Assembly (NCBI GenBank): GCA_029255685.2 | Contig: CM055312.2 | Coordinates: forward strand, 24,274,203 to 24,338,202 | Direction: 5' to 3' | Length of the DNA: 64,000 bases | Origin: Silene conica | Lineage: Eukaryota > Streptophyta > Magnoliopsida > Caryophyllales > Caryophyllaceae | Shown: positions 22,668 to 34,235 of the stretch, one piece after another | How positions within the stretch are numbered: the stretch's first letter is position 1 | How the letters are laid out: each line of letters opens with the position of its first letter | Notes under the pieces: model-generated | What the model saw: the letters and a program-made list of their open reading frames with translations, nothing else | Databases searched by the model: none | What the model was told of the DNA's origin: nothing | Translations under genes and position numbers: made by a program

Positions 22668-25599
22668 TGTAAAACCCCTCGCGAAAGCGGAAATATAAAC
22701 ATACAAAAGTACTAAAAATGCAGCGGAATTAAAACTTTTTAAAGTAAAGTAAACAACATGCGAGAAGTCTTGAACTGAAACGGAAACTGAAACTGAAATA
22801 AAACCAAGATAGATAAGTAACAGTTCTAAGTATCAAAAACAAATATGTACATCAGCCTGGGATGGAACATCCCTACAAGCACCAAAACAAACGTATCAAA
22901 AGTCTAAGAGTCTAGCTAGGCGATATAAAGGTAAGTCATATGATGACAACAGGATCATCACTCTCTAGCCCTCTCGTAACCCTGCTCCAACCTGCATGTA
23001 CCTACATACATGAAAACATGTACGCCACAATCAGTGGGGAGTGACTAGAGTTCTCCTAGCCACCTTTTGTGACAACACGTAACACATAAAACAATACAGA
23101 ATACTCCAACATATATAAACATGTGAAGCATAAACATCTCATCATCTGATCTCACACTATGATGCAAACTCTAGTGCACGGCTCTCAACCAACTTCATAA
23201 ACCGTTAGGAAGGAGAGCCGGTTTCCCTACTGGTTACCCAGTCGGGGGGTCTTTCAATCCAACTATTTATGAAACCGAACTAAGAGTCACCCAATGCCTT
23301 GGATGATCAAACCACAACTTAACAAACATTCATTTACTCATCATTAACAATCTCTATATCTGACACGTATCAACTCAAGGCAAGCAGATAACTTCAGCAA
23401 GTAAAAGGTTCAGCGGTCAACTTAAGACATAACCTAGTACCAATCAATCAGCATGTGTAAAGGTTCAGCGGTCAACTTAAGACATAACCTAGACACCAAA
23501 ACATTCAGCAAGCAAGGACTCAGAGGCCAACTTAAGGCATGGACCTGCCAATCAGCAAGACACTAGACTCAGCGGCCAACTTAAGGCATAAACTAGCATC
23601 CAAAAGCAAAGGACTCAGAGGCCAGCTTAAGGCATGTCCCTTCACCACATCACAAGGTACTAAACTCAGAGGCCAGCTTAAGGCATGTACTAGCACCAAA
23701 CATCTGCACTCCGGGCAAGGTGTCAGTTCCTTAGCTACCTCGTTGTGCAGCTGCTCTACTCGTCAGACTCAGAGGCCAACTTAAGGCATGTTCCAACGCG
23801 ATCACTATCAAACATGTCTGGACTCAGAGGCCAACTTAAGGCATGTCCCAGACACGACAAACATACACATATAAAGCTTAGAGGCCAGCTTAAGGCATAT
23901 CCCCAAATATGACAAACAACTCACGTATTAAGTTCAGAGGCCAGCTTAAGGCATAACTTAATACGCATCAATACAATATCAACCAAAGTCTATGAACTAA
24001 TCTATAGTTCTACTTTTCTTAACTTGTAATCAACACTTAATTGACCCCGGGAACTAAGTTGAGGGAGAGCCGGTTTCCCTTTCGGTTACCCGACCGGGGG
24101 GGGGGGGGGTCTCTATCCTCACTCCATTCCCGAACCCAATATAATGTTGCCCATCCTCCGGGGACCTCAAATACATATCACAGGTATACAAAACGAGTTT
24201 CAATCAAAACCAATTAACCGTTTGAAAGTTACGATTAAATTACGAATTCAAAAATAGCTTACAGGGGTCCCCAACCGGTCGGCAGGCAGCCGGTCGGCCG
24301 GCTGGTGACCTCCTCAGCCTACCTCTTTCTTTTCAAACAAAAGCCACACAAGGACTCCCAGCCGGTCGGCAGGCAGCCGGTCGGCCGGCTGGGAACCCAA
24401 TACCCTAGCCTTCGTAAACTCGAAAACCATCCCACATGCACTCCCAGCCGGCTGGCAGGCGGCCGGTCTGCCGGCTGGGCTCCCCTTCTACTTGAGTTTT
24501 TCGCAAAACAAACACCAAACACTATACAAGAGACTACCAGCCGGTCGGCCGGCTGGCAGTCCTAAGGCCAAAACCTCAAAAATACGAAAAACACCAAGAT
24601 GCGCTCCCAGCCGGTCGACCGGCGGCCGGTCGGTCGACCGGCTCAGAGAGCCTGTAACGAAAATCGGGTTTTCCAACCCCTTCAAAACTTCACAAATCGA
24701 CACATACACTTCAATAATCACTACAAGTATGTTTTGCCCAACATTATAAACATCAAAAACTACTATCCTAACAGCATACAAATCCAATAACAATCCTCAA
24801 ATGATTATATCAAGTATCCGTCGCAAAATGTGTAAATTTCAGAAAAACAATATATGATCTTAAGAACATCAACAAGCATAAATTCATCACAATTAAACAT
24901 TCCTAATCATGTTACTAAGTCCTTTAAACATTATACTTCAACAAAATCACAAACTTAACATAAGAACACAACAAACTTGCTAATATACACATAAAGGCCG
25001 AGTTATCTCATTATCGTCACCTTTCAAGCGATTCCGGCTAAAGATCCTCCTCAACCAAGTAGCTATCGACCTCTGGATCGTCTAAGCCCACACCTACAAC
25101 ATAAACAAACGGGTTTAAGGACTTAAAACGGAATTTAAGGAAAACAGCCCCATTTTCGAGTTTAAGGATTTGCAAAATGAAAGTGATAGATGGCTTGGAA
25201 ATCGAATGAGGATTCCGAAAATGTTATTGTTACCTCGATTTGGTTAACGGATGATGGAGAAAAGCTCAAAAGAAGATGTTAACAATGGAGGTTTTATGAG
25301 AAAGTGTTTTACAGTGGAAATGTTGAAGGAAATGCAATTGTGTCGACAAAGAGGGTTTATGGGGGTTTTATGGACTGTCCTTTCCGAGTCAATTAAATGG
25401 GTCGGACACTTGAACGGATATTTAAGATACGAGTTTAAGTTTACCAAGTTTGTATTCGTCTTAAGGACTTAAGGTTCTTAAGACGGATCTTACTAATTAA
25501 ATTAAAACCTTTCACAATAAATTATTAAATTATTATTTTATTACTTAAAATAATTTAAAAAAGCTTAAATTAGATTTTACGAAAATACGGGATGTTACA
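22668..25599 (-). repeat. 5' LTR of the chromovirus
   Basis: 2932 bases, nearly identical to the left LTR. Differences include one fewer CAGCCGGTCGGCAGG unit, a run of 14 G at 24096-24109 where the left LTR has 6, and scattered substitutions. The hairpin array lies at about 23400-23965 and the palindrome array at about 24270-24645. Confidence 0.92.
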
Positions 25600-25684
25600 A
25601 TCACCCCAACTTCAAAAAGTTTCGTCCTCGAAACTCGAACGGAGATAAATTCTAACTAACTCTACCTCAATCGAAAAGAGAAGG
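25600..25684 (-). mobile_element. 3' internal end of a second chromovirus copy
   Basis: These 85 bases repeat 17995-18079: the polypurine tract region (minus GTTGGGGTGAT) and the last codons of the integrase gene. They lie outside the right LTR, as expected if two elements share this LTR in a tandem. The copy is cut at 25685 by the copia fragment. Confidence 0.8.
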
Positions 25685-25689
25685 TTTTA

Positions 25690-26385
25690 GCGATTCCTAA
25701 AAATCTTAAGAAAGTTTGAAAGCTTAAGCGTTCCATTTATGGACTTAAGCAAGCTTCAAGGAGTTGGAATCATCGCTTTGACAAGGTGATAAAAGAGAAT
25801 GGTTTCGAACGCAGTGTCAAGGAACCATGCTTATATATCAAGTCAAGTGGGAGTACAATTGCGTTCCTAATTTTGTATGTAGATGACATACTCTTGATTG
25901 GAAATGACATTCCCATGCTCTCTTCGGTTAAAGTATGGTAACAGAACCATTTCCAGATGAAGGATCTGGGTGAGGCACAGAATATTCTTTGCATCCGGAT
26001 CTATAGAGATAGATCTAAAAGGATGTTAGCATTAAGTCAGGAGTCTTATATTGATAAGATTCTTGACAGGTTCAGCATGACCAACTCCAAGAAGGGGTAC
26101 CTTTTGATGGTTCATGGGGTGCATCTAAGTAAGACTCAGTCACCTAAAACACCGGAAGAGATAAAGCGCGTGAGTCGTATTCCTTATGTATCTGCAGTAG
26201 GATCCATCATGTATATGCTATGACGTGCACACGTCCAGACGTTGCATATGCACTTAGTATGACGAGTCGATACCAGCGTACTCCAGTTGAAAGTCATTGG
26301 ATGGTCGTAAAGAACATTCTTAAGTACTTACGAAGGACTAAAGATTTGGTCTTGGATTGTAGATTGTACGACAATATTGAACAAT
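25690..26385 (+). pseudogene. Copia RT/RNase H fragment
   Basis: Translated motifs in order are SIYGLKQASRSWN, ILYVDDILLIGND (catalytic YVDD), MKDLGEAQNILCI, IPYVSAVGSIMYM and TRPDVAYALSM. A TAG near 25940 and a frame change near 26220 break it. The motif style suits the Tork/Angela side of copia; that assignment is tentative. Confidence 0.8.
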
Positions 26386-27076
26386 ACAAAGTGAACTGAA
26401 ATACATTATATATGTTATGTCTAATAATCACCATTATGAGCTGATAACTCAGGTGGTTATATTGTGAGGTGGTTGATGGTAGGTTCAATTAGCCAAAAGG
26501 TCAAACTGTTGACTTAACCAATCACATATGCGAGCTATATTATACCTCGTGCCATGTTATACCTCGTAAGACACCGTGACCACTAAATGGAGTCCTAAAT
26601 GTACAGACATTAGAGTCGGGTCGTGGATAGGACGTCTATCGTGTTCCTAGAGTCAATTCTTTTGACTGTCGATTGTTTCTTGAGATAAAGACAGTTTTGG
26701 GTGACTTTGGTTTCTGTCTCATGGTCATTCCGTAACTGGGGCTGAGTAGAGTTTTTCTGGGTCATTTCATATTGTGCTTTCATCGGCAAGATTCGAGTTA
26801 AGGAAAATATCCAGCCTTTATCAGGTTTATTTATATCTCAGGGCCACTCGAGGAGTAGTGGCGAAAATGCATGGCCATGCTCGGATGTTAATTATGTATG
26901 GTAGATACATTCGTATATCAGTACTGTTACTCTCTAGTCGGGGAAAGCACTCTCGTTACAAATCACTTGTGAGATACGACCTTGCGAAGCGCGACTTTGC
27001 AAATAATCTTACATTGAGTGGGAGATTTTGTGGATATGAGAATCGGTAATCGCACATACACACTTGTCGGACAAGT
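26386..27076 (+). other. Damaged RNase H and 3' untranslated region of the copia fragment
   Basis: No open gene is supported. Short pieces resemble the end of copia RNase H, but the frame is lost. The region ends in the polypurine tract next to the LTR. Confidence 0.5.
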
Positions 27077-28083
27077 GGGAGATTGTTGGAGCATGTGTCC
27101 TTCACAGTTAGTGCGACTACAATCTAAATCTCTTACAGGATGAGAAAGAAATACTTTGTATATCTATCAACTAATTAACGTAAATCAGTGACGGTTGGCT
27201 TTACTAGAAGTTTGACGTTACTGTCATACTGATGGTGGTGATTAGTTGGTCCCTATCGGTCACACCTATACTGTTATATACTGATATATTACATAGATGC
27301 CTAAATTGACTAAATATTAGTCATGGAAATAATACGATTAATTATTTAATACGATTAAATAACTATTATGAGAAATGAATTAAAATGTTAATTCTAAATA
27401 AATATAAATGTTATATTTATTAGTAATATGAATTTTAATATACGATATTAATATAAATTGATTATACGATAATTAATTATATTCTCCTGCCATATTTATA
27501 TATGTTAAATTATAATATTGGATAAGTCTCGGAAAATCAGTTTTCCAAATGCACCGAAATTTCGGTCCCTATATTATTAATATATAAATATAACAACTTC
27601 CAAAATAATATCTTCCAATAATTAATAAAAGTAGTTTTATTATTTTATGGGAAATTCGGTTATGGGAGTTGTTGTTGGGACCGTGTGGACTCGTGACAAA
27701 CAAGAGTCCTACTCTTGTTTGGATTCTCACAATATTATTTCCTCCTCGTATAAAGACTTGACATTAACCCTAATGAGTGATATATAAGGAAAAAGAGAGG
27801 CGTTCGGTTTTTGTCTAGCATATACAAAATTCGAGCAAGCATTTTCTTGGATCATCTTGGGTGCAATTGGTAGGAGTTGTGTGCAATTGGTAGGAGGATT
27901 TCTGCCTTGAAATCTATTATACTAGGTTGTTCTTAGGCCAAAAGCAAAGAACCCAAAGTTGTTTCATATCTTCTTATATCGATTTATATACTGTTGTTGC
28001 ATTTATATTAAAATTAATTTTGATATAATTCTTCCACATTAATAAGATTAATCTCATTATGAAATATACGATATTTCCTACCT
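27077..28083 (+). repeat. 3' LTR of the copia fragment
   Basis: Starts TGTTGGAGCATG after the polypurine tract, a common Angela/Tork LTR start. It contains a TATA box (TATATAAG at 27781-27788), likely the LTR promoter. The right end is not certain; I place it near the atatttcctacctg sequence. Very AT-rich in the middle. Confidence 0.55.
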
Positions 28084-28684
28084 GTCTTGCCAAGGCTCAT
28101 GGATTATTGGGTGTGTACACTCTTTTTGGTGAACAATTTTAAGGGACTCAATCTTAAAATTTCGTTATTTATTTCTAAAGATTGAGCAAGTTTACAATCA
28201 AGATTGTTAAAACAGTTGGAAGAATGATCAACCCCTCGTGCTAACTCCATGAATAATAAGGAAAGCTGAAATTCCTCAAACTCTTTCAAGGCGCGATTAA
28301 TTTTCTTTAAACCAATGTTTTCGCTCTACCCCATGATAAATTTGCTCAGAAATAAATTAAAACAAAACTTTGATAACCAATTTGATGTAGAACTACGTCG
28401 AAATTAAAACGATTTTGTACACTATTCACAAGTGCTCATTCAATTTCGATTTTCTCTCGATACCTACGTGAAAATATATTCACGTGGGATCTTATTTGAT
28501 TGGTATTTTAAAGAGTACATTAAAATATGTACCGCTAATAACTTTTGTAAATAAGTAACTAATGATATTTAGGCAAACAAGAAAAATGAAGGTTGTAGGG
28601 TGGAGTTGTAGGAAGTAAGAATAATTTAAAAGACACACAATATGTTGTGAAATAGTGTCTTAAATTAAAGAGTAGTAAGTCTTG
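28084..28684. other. Unclassified AT-rich stretch with a Stowaway-related remnant
   Basis: No gene is seen. Bases about 28430-28520 share the words tcgattttctctcgatac and cacgtgggatct-like sequence with the MITE at 44850-45107, and the order and spacing agree, so a decayed relative of that MITE is likely here. The rest is unassigned. Confidence 0.45.
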
Positions 28685-28689
28685 CTTGC

Positions 28690-28927
28690 TATAAGATAAA
28701 GAGTGAATGATTGTAAAAGTTGTATTTACTGATTATGAGAATTTACATATATATAGGTAGAGAGTTTGAGATAGGTTAGGAAAGAAACTAATTCTATTCT
28801 AAATTACAAAAATATACTTTCTATATTTTAAGATAATAAGATACTAGGTTATTTGATAGTATCTTTTGGATGAGATATTTTGCTTGGAGGATTGGAGACT
28901 TGTTGTGGGCTTGGATCATGGTTAATA
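28690..28927 (-). repeat. 3' LTR of the copia element
   Basis: 238 bases from TATAAGATAAAG to GGTTAATA on the plus strand. It is next to the polypurine tract on the inner side and the CTTGC target copy on the outer side. Confidence 0.9.
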
Positions 28928-31900
28928 TGCCCCCTCAAGTTGGACGTTCTTGTGATAAGGCCAAGCTTGTCCCGGAGTTCATGAAATTGTTGCTTATGAA
29001 GTGGCTTTGTGAGAATGTCAGCCAGTTGATCTTTGCTTGCAATGTGTGAGATGCGGATATGTCCATATTGCAGTTGTTCTTTGACGTAGTGAAAGGAGAG
29101 CGCCATGTGTTTCATTCTTGAGTGAAAGACTGGGTTCTTAGCATAGAGTGTGGCGGATATGTTATCACAAAAGATGATTGGTGGATCACGTGGCTTGAGC
29201 TGGAGTTCAGTGAGGAGATTGCGAAGCCAAATTGTTTCAGTTGTGACGGATGCATTTGCTCAAAATTCAACTTCGGTGGTGGAGAGAGCGATTCCATTTT
29301 GCTTTTTGGAGGACCACGCTATGGGATTGCGACCAAGGTAAGCTATGTAACCTGTGGTGGAGAGATAAGTGTCTTTATCACCTCCGAAGTCTGCATCGCA
29401 GTAGGCATGGAGACTTAGGGGTGTGGTTTTATAGAGTTGTATACCGTGTTGTTGAGTGCCTTGGAGATATCGTAGTAGTCGTTTGAGGGCGACCCAGTGG
29501 TTTGAGGTGGGATGGTGCAGAAATTGTGCGAGGCGGTTGACTGGAAAGGCGATGTCAGGTCTTGTTAATGAGAGATATTGTAGACTACCGACGATTCCTC
29601 GATAGTCGGATTGGTTGTGTATGGGAAGTTGGTCTTCTCGAAGAAGAGGTGGTGAGGTGGCCATAGGAGTGGTGTTGGGTTTTGCATCGGCCATGTTGTA
29701 TTTGATTAGTAGATCATGTATGTATTTGGATTGACTTAGGTGGAGGCCTTGAATGTTTGGTGTTACTTCAATACCTAGGAAGTAGGAGAGAGGGCCTAGG
29801 TCTTTGAGAGAGAATCGAGTGGTGAGTTTGGTGATGAAGTCTTGGATGTGTGTGGGGTTGGAGCCTATAATGATAATGTCGTCAACATAGACAAGGGTGT
29901 AGATAGTGGTGTCGGTGGTATGTCGAAGGAAAAGTGAGGAGTCGGAGATGGATTGGTGAAAGCCAACAGTGATGAGATACGTCTTGAGTTCCGTATACCA
30001 TGCACATGGCGCTTGTTTGAGGCCATAGATAGCTTTATTAAGCTTGCAGACGTAGTCGGGATTTTGTTGGTTGACGAAACCCGGGGGTTGAGTCATGAAT
30101 ACGTGCTCATTTAGCGTGCCTTGTAGGAAGGCGTTATTAACATCCAGTTGCCGTAGGGACCATTGGTTGGAGACGGCAATAGAGAGAATAGTGCGAATGG
30201 TTGTTGGTTTTATGACTGGGCTAAATGTTTCTATGTAGTCTATTCCAGAGCGTTGATGAAAGCCTTTTGCAACTAGCCTGGCTTTATGTTGTTTGTGTGT
30301 CCCATCTTGATTGAATTTGTTGCGAAAAACCCATTTGCAACCCACTATATTGCGCGCACAAGAAGGTGGGACTAAGGACCACGTGTCGTTGCGAGTTAAG
30401 GCGCTGTATTCATCTTGCATTGCTTGTCGCCAATGAGGTAAGACAAGAGCTTGTTTCGTGGTGTTTGGTAAGGTGGTAGTGATCATCGATTTTTGAGCTA
30501 AATTTGCGTATCGCGGGTTTGGTTTTCGAATGTTATTTGCGAGACGAGTGGTAACCTTGGGTGGTGGTTGGGCCTGTCGAGGAGGGCTGGGAGGGGGAGC
30601 AGAGTGCGGGGGAGAGGGTGAGGTGGAGGTAGGGTGGGGGGCTGTTGGGAGAGGGGGAGGTTGGGCCGTGGCATCAGGGGTCGAGGTGGCTGGGAGGGGG
30701 CTGTGGCGGAGATGGGTCTGGAGGCAGGGGGTATTTTCAGGGGCTTGGGCAGGTGGTTCCTGTGATGTCGAAGGGGAGGGGTTGGGTGGGACGATGAGGC
30801 GACGTGTATAGACTTGGGTGATGGGTGGTCGGGGTGGTGGTGTGGGTGTTTGGGAGGCTGTCGAAGGTGGTGTTGGGGCAGGGGCGAGAGGAAGAGTATG
30901 AAGCGTGAGTGAGGTACATTCCTCAATAGGAGGAGGAGGCGGTGATGGGGTGTTGGAGGTAGTAAAGGGGTAGATGTCATCGTAAAATTTGACATGTCGA
31001 GAGGTATAGATTCTATTGGTTTTGGGATCGAGGCAACGATAGGCGCTTTGGGTAGTGGAGTACCCGATGAACACGCATGAAATGGACCGATCCTCAAGCT
31101 TGTGGTTGGTATAGGGTCTTAACCATGGGTAGCATAGGCACCCAAAGTTGTGAAGATTGGTGTAGTCGGGTTGTTTATTATGAATGGTGAAGTAAGGAGT
31201 GTTACCCTTAAGGGAGCGAGTTGGCATGCGATTGATTAGATAAACGGCAGTACTAAAGGCGAAGGTCCAAAACTTGGTTGGGAGGTGGGCGTGTTTGAGG
31301 AGAGCTAAGCCCGTTTCGACGATGTGGCGATGTCGTCGTTCGGCGTAACCATTATGTTCGGGTGTATGAGGTGGGGATGTCGAATGCGATATGCCTTGGT
31401 TGAGGAGTGTTGGGTTTAGCTTAATGTATTCTCCTCCATTGTCTGAAAAGAATTGTTTGATTGGTTTGTTGAAGAATTTTTCAACTATTGCTTTGTATTG
31501 ATTAAAAACTTGTGTAGTGTCGGATTTTCGTTTCAATGGATATAGCCAAGTATATTTGCTATAGTGATCGACAAATATTACGTAGTACTTAAAGTTATCG
31601 AATGAGTGTATAGGACTTGTCCATAGGTCGGAAAACAATAATTGTGATGGTTCGGTCGTGCTAAAAGATGATAATGAAAATGGTAACTTCTTGCTTTTGG
31701 TAAGATTGCAAGATTCACAATGTTTATAATCGGAAAAGGAAATAGGCATGCTTTTATTAATAATTCTAATTACATCATAAGACGGATGCCCTAATCTATG
31801 ATGTATGGATAGCGGAGTAGGTCCTTTGTTGACGGTGTTAGCACACGGTTTGGGAGGACTCCACTCGTAGATGCCGTTGTTAATTTGGCCTTGGAGTAGC

Positions 31901-33171
31901 GTTTTCTCCGTTCTCAACTCCTTAACAAAGAAACAATTTTGTGAGAAAGTAACATAGGCATTATTATCTTGACATAGTTTTGAGATGGAAATGATTTTTC
32001 TTGAGATTTTTGGAACATGTAAAACATTTGTTAAATTAATGCCATGTAATTGAGTGTTACCTGTGTTTTCAATGTTTTGTCCGGAGCCATCACCAATGAG
32101 GAGTTCATCGATGCCATCATAGGGCGAGTGGTATGCTAAGGTGTCATGGTCATTCGTCACATGGTGACTAGCACCGCTATCGAGAAGATAAGTATTTTGG
32201 AGGCCGGAAAAGTCGCTGGAGAGAGCTGCGGCGTGAGCCTGGGGTGCGGCCTGATTAGCACGGGTGGGTGGGGCTGGGAATGTGATGTTCGGGAAGAGCT
32301 TGCGAAAGAGAGGGCAATTCGCGATCACATGTCCGGTCTCACGACACCACTGGCAACGTCCTTTGAACGGACGCGGAGTGGCTTGGTTTTGGTTCGATGA
32401 GCCGTGTTGATTGGTGTTATTGTAGGTATTATTGGACCGGTTATTGTAACGATTATAGGTGTTTGTTTTGAAGGCGGCATTGGCCGCGGGTTGGTAGTGG
32501 GTGGCCGAGTTGTTTTGTTGGAGCAAGAGCTCTTGTTGGAGTAATTTTTCGTGGAGAGCCTCGAATTGAATTGGTGTATCGCGAGCTCTCACTTGGTCTA
32601 TGACGGGTTTGTGTAAGTCATAGTCAAGTCCATTAAGGACTCGAGAAATTACATCCTCCGGGTCTAATATTTTGCCCATTAGGGTGAGTTGGTCGACACA
32701 CGCCTTGGGAGCGTGAATGTATTCGGTTATTGTTTGAGTCGAAGTTTTGGTGATCGAGTCAAACCGGTTTTTAATTTGTTGGATATGAATCCTAGAAGGG
32801 TTAGCATGTGTTTGGGCCAATATGTCCCATGCTTCCTTTGACGACTTTGCTCTTACGATAAGGGTTTGAAGAGCGGATGTGATGGTGCCCATGAGAGCAC
32901 CAAGGATTAGACCGTCTTGCTTTAGCCATGTCATGTACGCCGGGTTTGGGGTGTCTTGGTTGTCGGGTCCGGGCACGGTGGCAGGAGGGGCTGGGAGGCT
33001 GCCGTCGAGGAAGCCAAGAAGGCTGAACCCAAAGAGGATATGGGTCAGCTGGAACCGCCAGGAAGTATAGTTGGTGGGTGTTAGTTTCACCACATGTTGG
33101 AGGTTTGGGGCGGTTAATGGGGTTTGGGCTTCGTGAGGATTAGGGATGTTGAGGTCTTGTTGGTGGTTCAT
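28849..33171 (-). pseudogene. Copia gag-pol polyprotein, one in-frame stop in RNase H
   Basis: From the ATG at 33171 (MNHQQDLNIPN) one frame runs to 28849 except for a TGA at about 29260. Domains in order: UBN2/gag; zinc knuckle CQWCRETGHVIANC; protease LLDSGASHHVT; integrase zinc site HHRLGHPS with CESC; integrase core LLFSDLWTSP, FFSDNGGEYI and HNGYAERRHRHIVE; RT AIYGLKQAPCAWY and VYVDDIIIIG; RNase H LHAYCDADFGGD. The stop falls just after STTEVEF, in the usual RNase H motif, and the downstream frame (ETIWLRNLLTEL, KNPVFHSRMKH, DQLADILTKPL) is intact. A long Pro/Thr-rich linker joins integrase and RT. The style resembles the Ale/Retrofit lineage. Confidence 0.93.
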
Positions 33172-33263
33172 GGTGGCGGGTGAGGGTAGGGTTCTTTTCG
33201 TGCGTTTGAAGTGGGTGCGTGTGGGTCGGAGTTGGTTGGATCGTTTGTGACTTGCGGACACCA

Positions 33264-33501
33264 TATAAGACAAAGAGTGAATGATTGTAAAAGTTGTATT
33301 TACTGATTATGAGAATTTACATATATATAGGTAGAGAGTTTGAGCTAGGTTAGGAAAGAAACTAATTCTATTCTAAATTACAAAAATATACTTTTTATAA
33401 TTTAAGATAATAAGATACTAGGTTATTTGATAGTATCTTTTGGATGAGATATTTTGCTTGGAGGATTGGAGACTTGTTGTGGGCTTGGATCATGGATAAT
33501 A
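33264..33501 (-). repeat. 5' LTR of the copia element
   Basis: 238 bases from TATAAGACAAAG to GGATAATA on the plus strand, with a CTTGC target copy outside. The inner border reads TGGTGTCCGCAAG on the minus strand, a TGG start as for a primer site, but the matching tRNA is not one I recognise. Confidence 0.9.
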
Positions 33502-33519
33502 CTTGCGACGGGTCACTAT

Positions 33520-33647
33520 TTGTGACGGATATTTAGTGAGATAAAATGGATAGAAAATGAGTTGGTGGAGAAAGGGGGACCACATAAATAGTATTGAAGA
33601 GAGAGAAAAAGTGGGTATTTTGTGAGAGAAAACGGTATCCGTCACAA
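33520..33647. repeat. MITE-like inverted repeat upstream of the phytocyanin gene
   Basis: TTGTGACGGATA (33520-33531) and its exact reverse complement TATCCGTCACAA (33636-33647) bound 104 bases. Related cgacgg words lie just outside both arms, so the true ends may be slightly further out. The copia element inserted at the left edge of this repeat. Confidence 0.6.
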
Positions 33648-33871
33648 GCTTACGACGGATAGTGCGGTTGCAAATTAGAATTTGTGATTAAAGAGAGGCC
33701 GAGACTCCGAGAGGGTGGAGGCGAATAAAATAGAAGAAAGAAAAGAGTAAGCATGTGAAGTAGATAGATCTCAAGACGATGAGCTGACAGGCAATATATG
33801 ATCATTTTCTTGAATATTTTATCGACATCATCATCCTTTCAAATTAAAGCCATACCCTCTCACAGTCTCAC

Positions 33872-33880
33872 TATATATAA
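33872..33880 (+). promoter_or_regulatory. TATA box of the phytocyanin gene
   Basis: TATATATAA lies 110 bases before the ATG at 33990, leaving room for a short 5' UTR. It is the best TATA match in the upstream region. Confidence 0.6.
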
Positions 33881-33989
33881 TCAGTAACCCAAAACCATAA
33901 TCTAAAACCACCTTACTATCTATCCTGAACTCATAAATCAAAGAAGGCAACAAAAAAGCAGAAATAAAAGAGCAAGAAAGAGTGCATCA

Positions 33990-34196
33990 ATGGAGTTACA
34001 ACAAAGGTATAGGAGCCTACTAATGGCGGTAACATGCGCCTTGGTGATAATAAAACTACCCCAAGTATCAGCTAAAAGATACATTGTAGGAGGTAGTTTT
34101 GGTTGGGCTTCTTCAGGAGTTAACTTCACTGTTTGGGCTCAGGACAAACACTTTTACCTTGGAGACTGGCTTTGTATGTCATTCCCTCCTTCATTA

Positions 34197-34235
<39 letters not shown>

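Larger units (their letters stand above)
15055..25599 (-). mobile_element. Tekay-like chromovirus (Ty3/gypsy) with two LTRs
   Basis: Two direct repeats of about 2.9 kb (15055-17994 and 22668-25599) start TGTAAAACCCC and end GATGTTACA on the plus strand, giving TG...CA ends. Between them are gag, protease, RT, RNase H, integrase and a C-terminal chromodomain-like tail in minus orientation, with a tRNA-iMet primer site. The coding region carries stops and frame changes. The sequence beyond the right LTR is the element's own 3' internal end, so this is part of a former tandem. Confidence 0.93.
25685..28083 (+). mobile_element. Truncated Ty1/copia element, 3' half
   Basis: Begins inside the RT gene and runs through a damaged RNase H region and a polypurine tract (aagtgggagattg) to a 3' LTR. 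Plus orientation. The 5' two-thirds is missing. Confidence 0.75.
28690..33501 (-). mobile_element. Nearly intact Ty1/copia element with TATA-type LTR ends
   Basis: Two 238-base LTRs (28690-28927 and 33264-33501) differ at about five positions (roughly 2 percent). Perfect 5-bp target duplication CTTGC lies at 28685-28689 and 33502-33506. On the coding strand the LTRs start TATTA and end TTATA instead of TG...CA. The polypurine tract TTGAGGGGGCA adjoins the 3' LTR. One long gag-pol frame has a single stop. Confidence 0.93.

Noticed and set aside
30498..31097. 199-codon Pro/His-rich minus-strand ORF
   Set aside because: An out-of-frame reading of the Pro/Thr-rich linker of the copia polyprotein.
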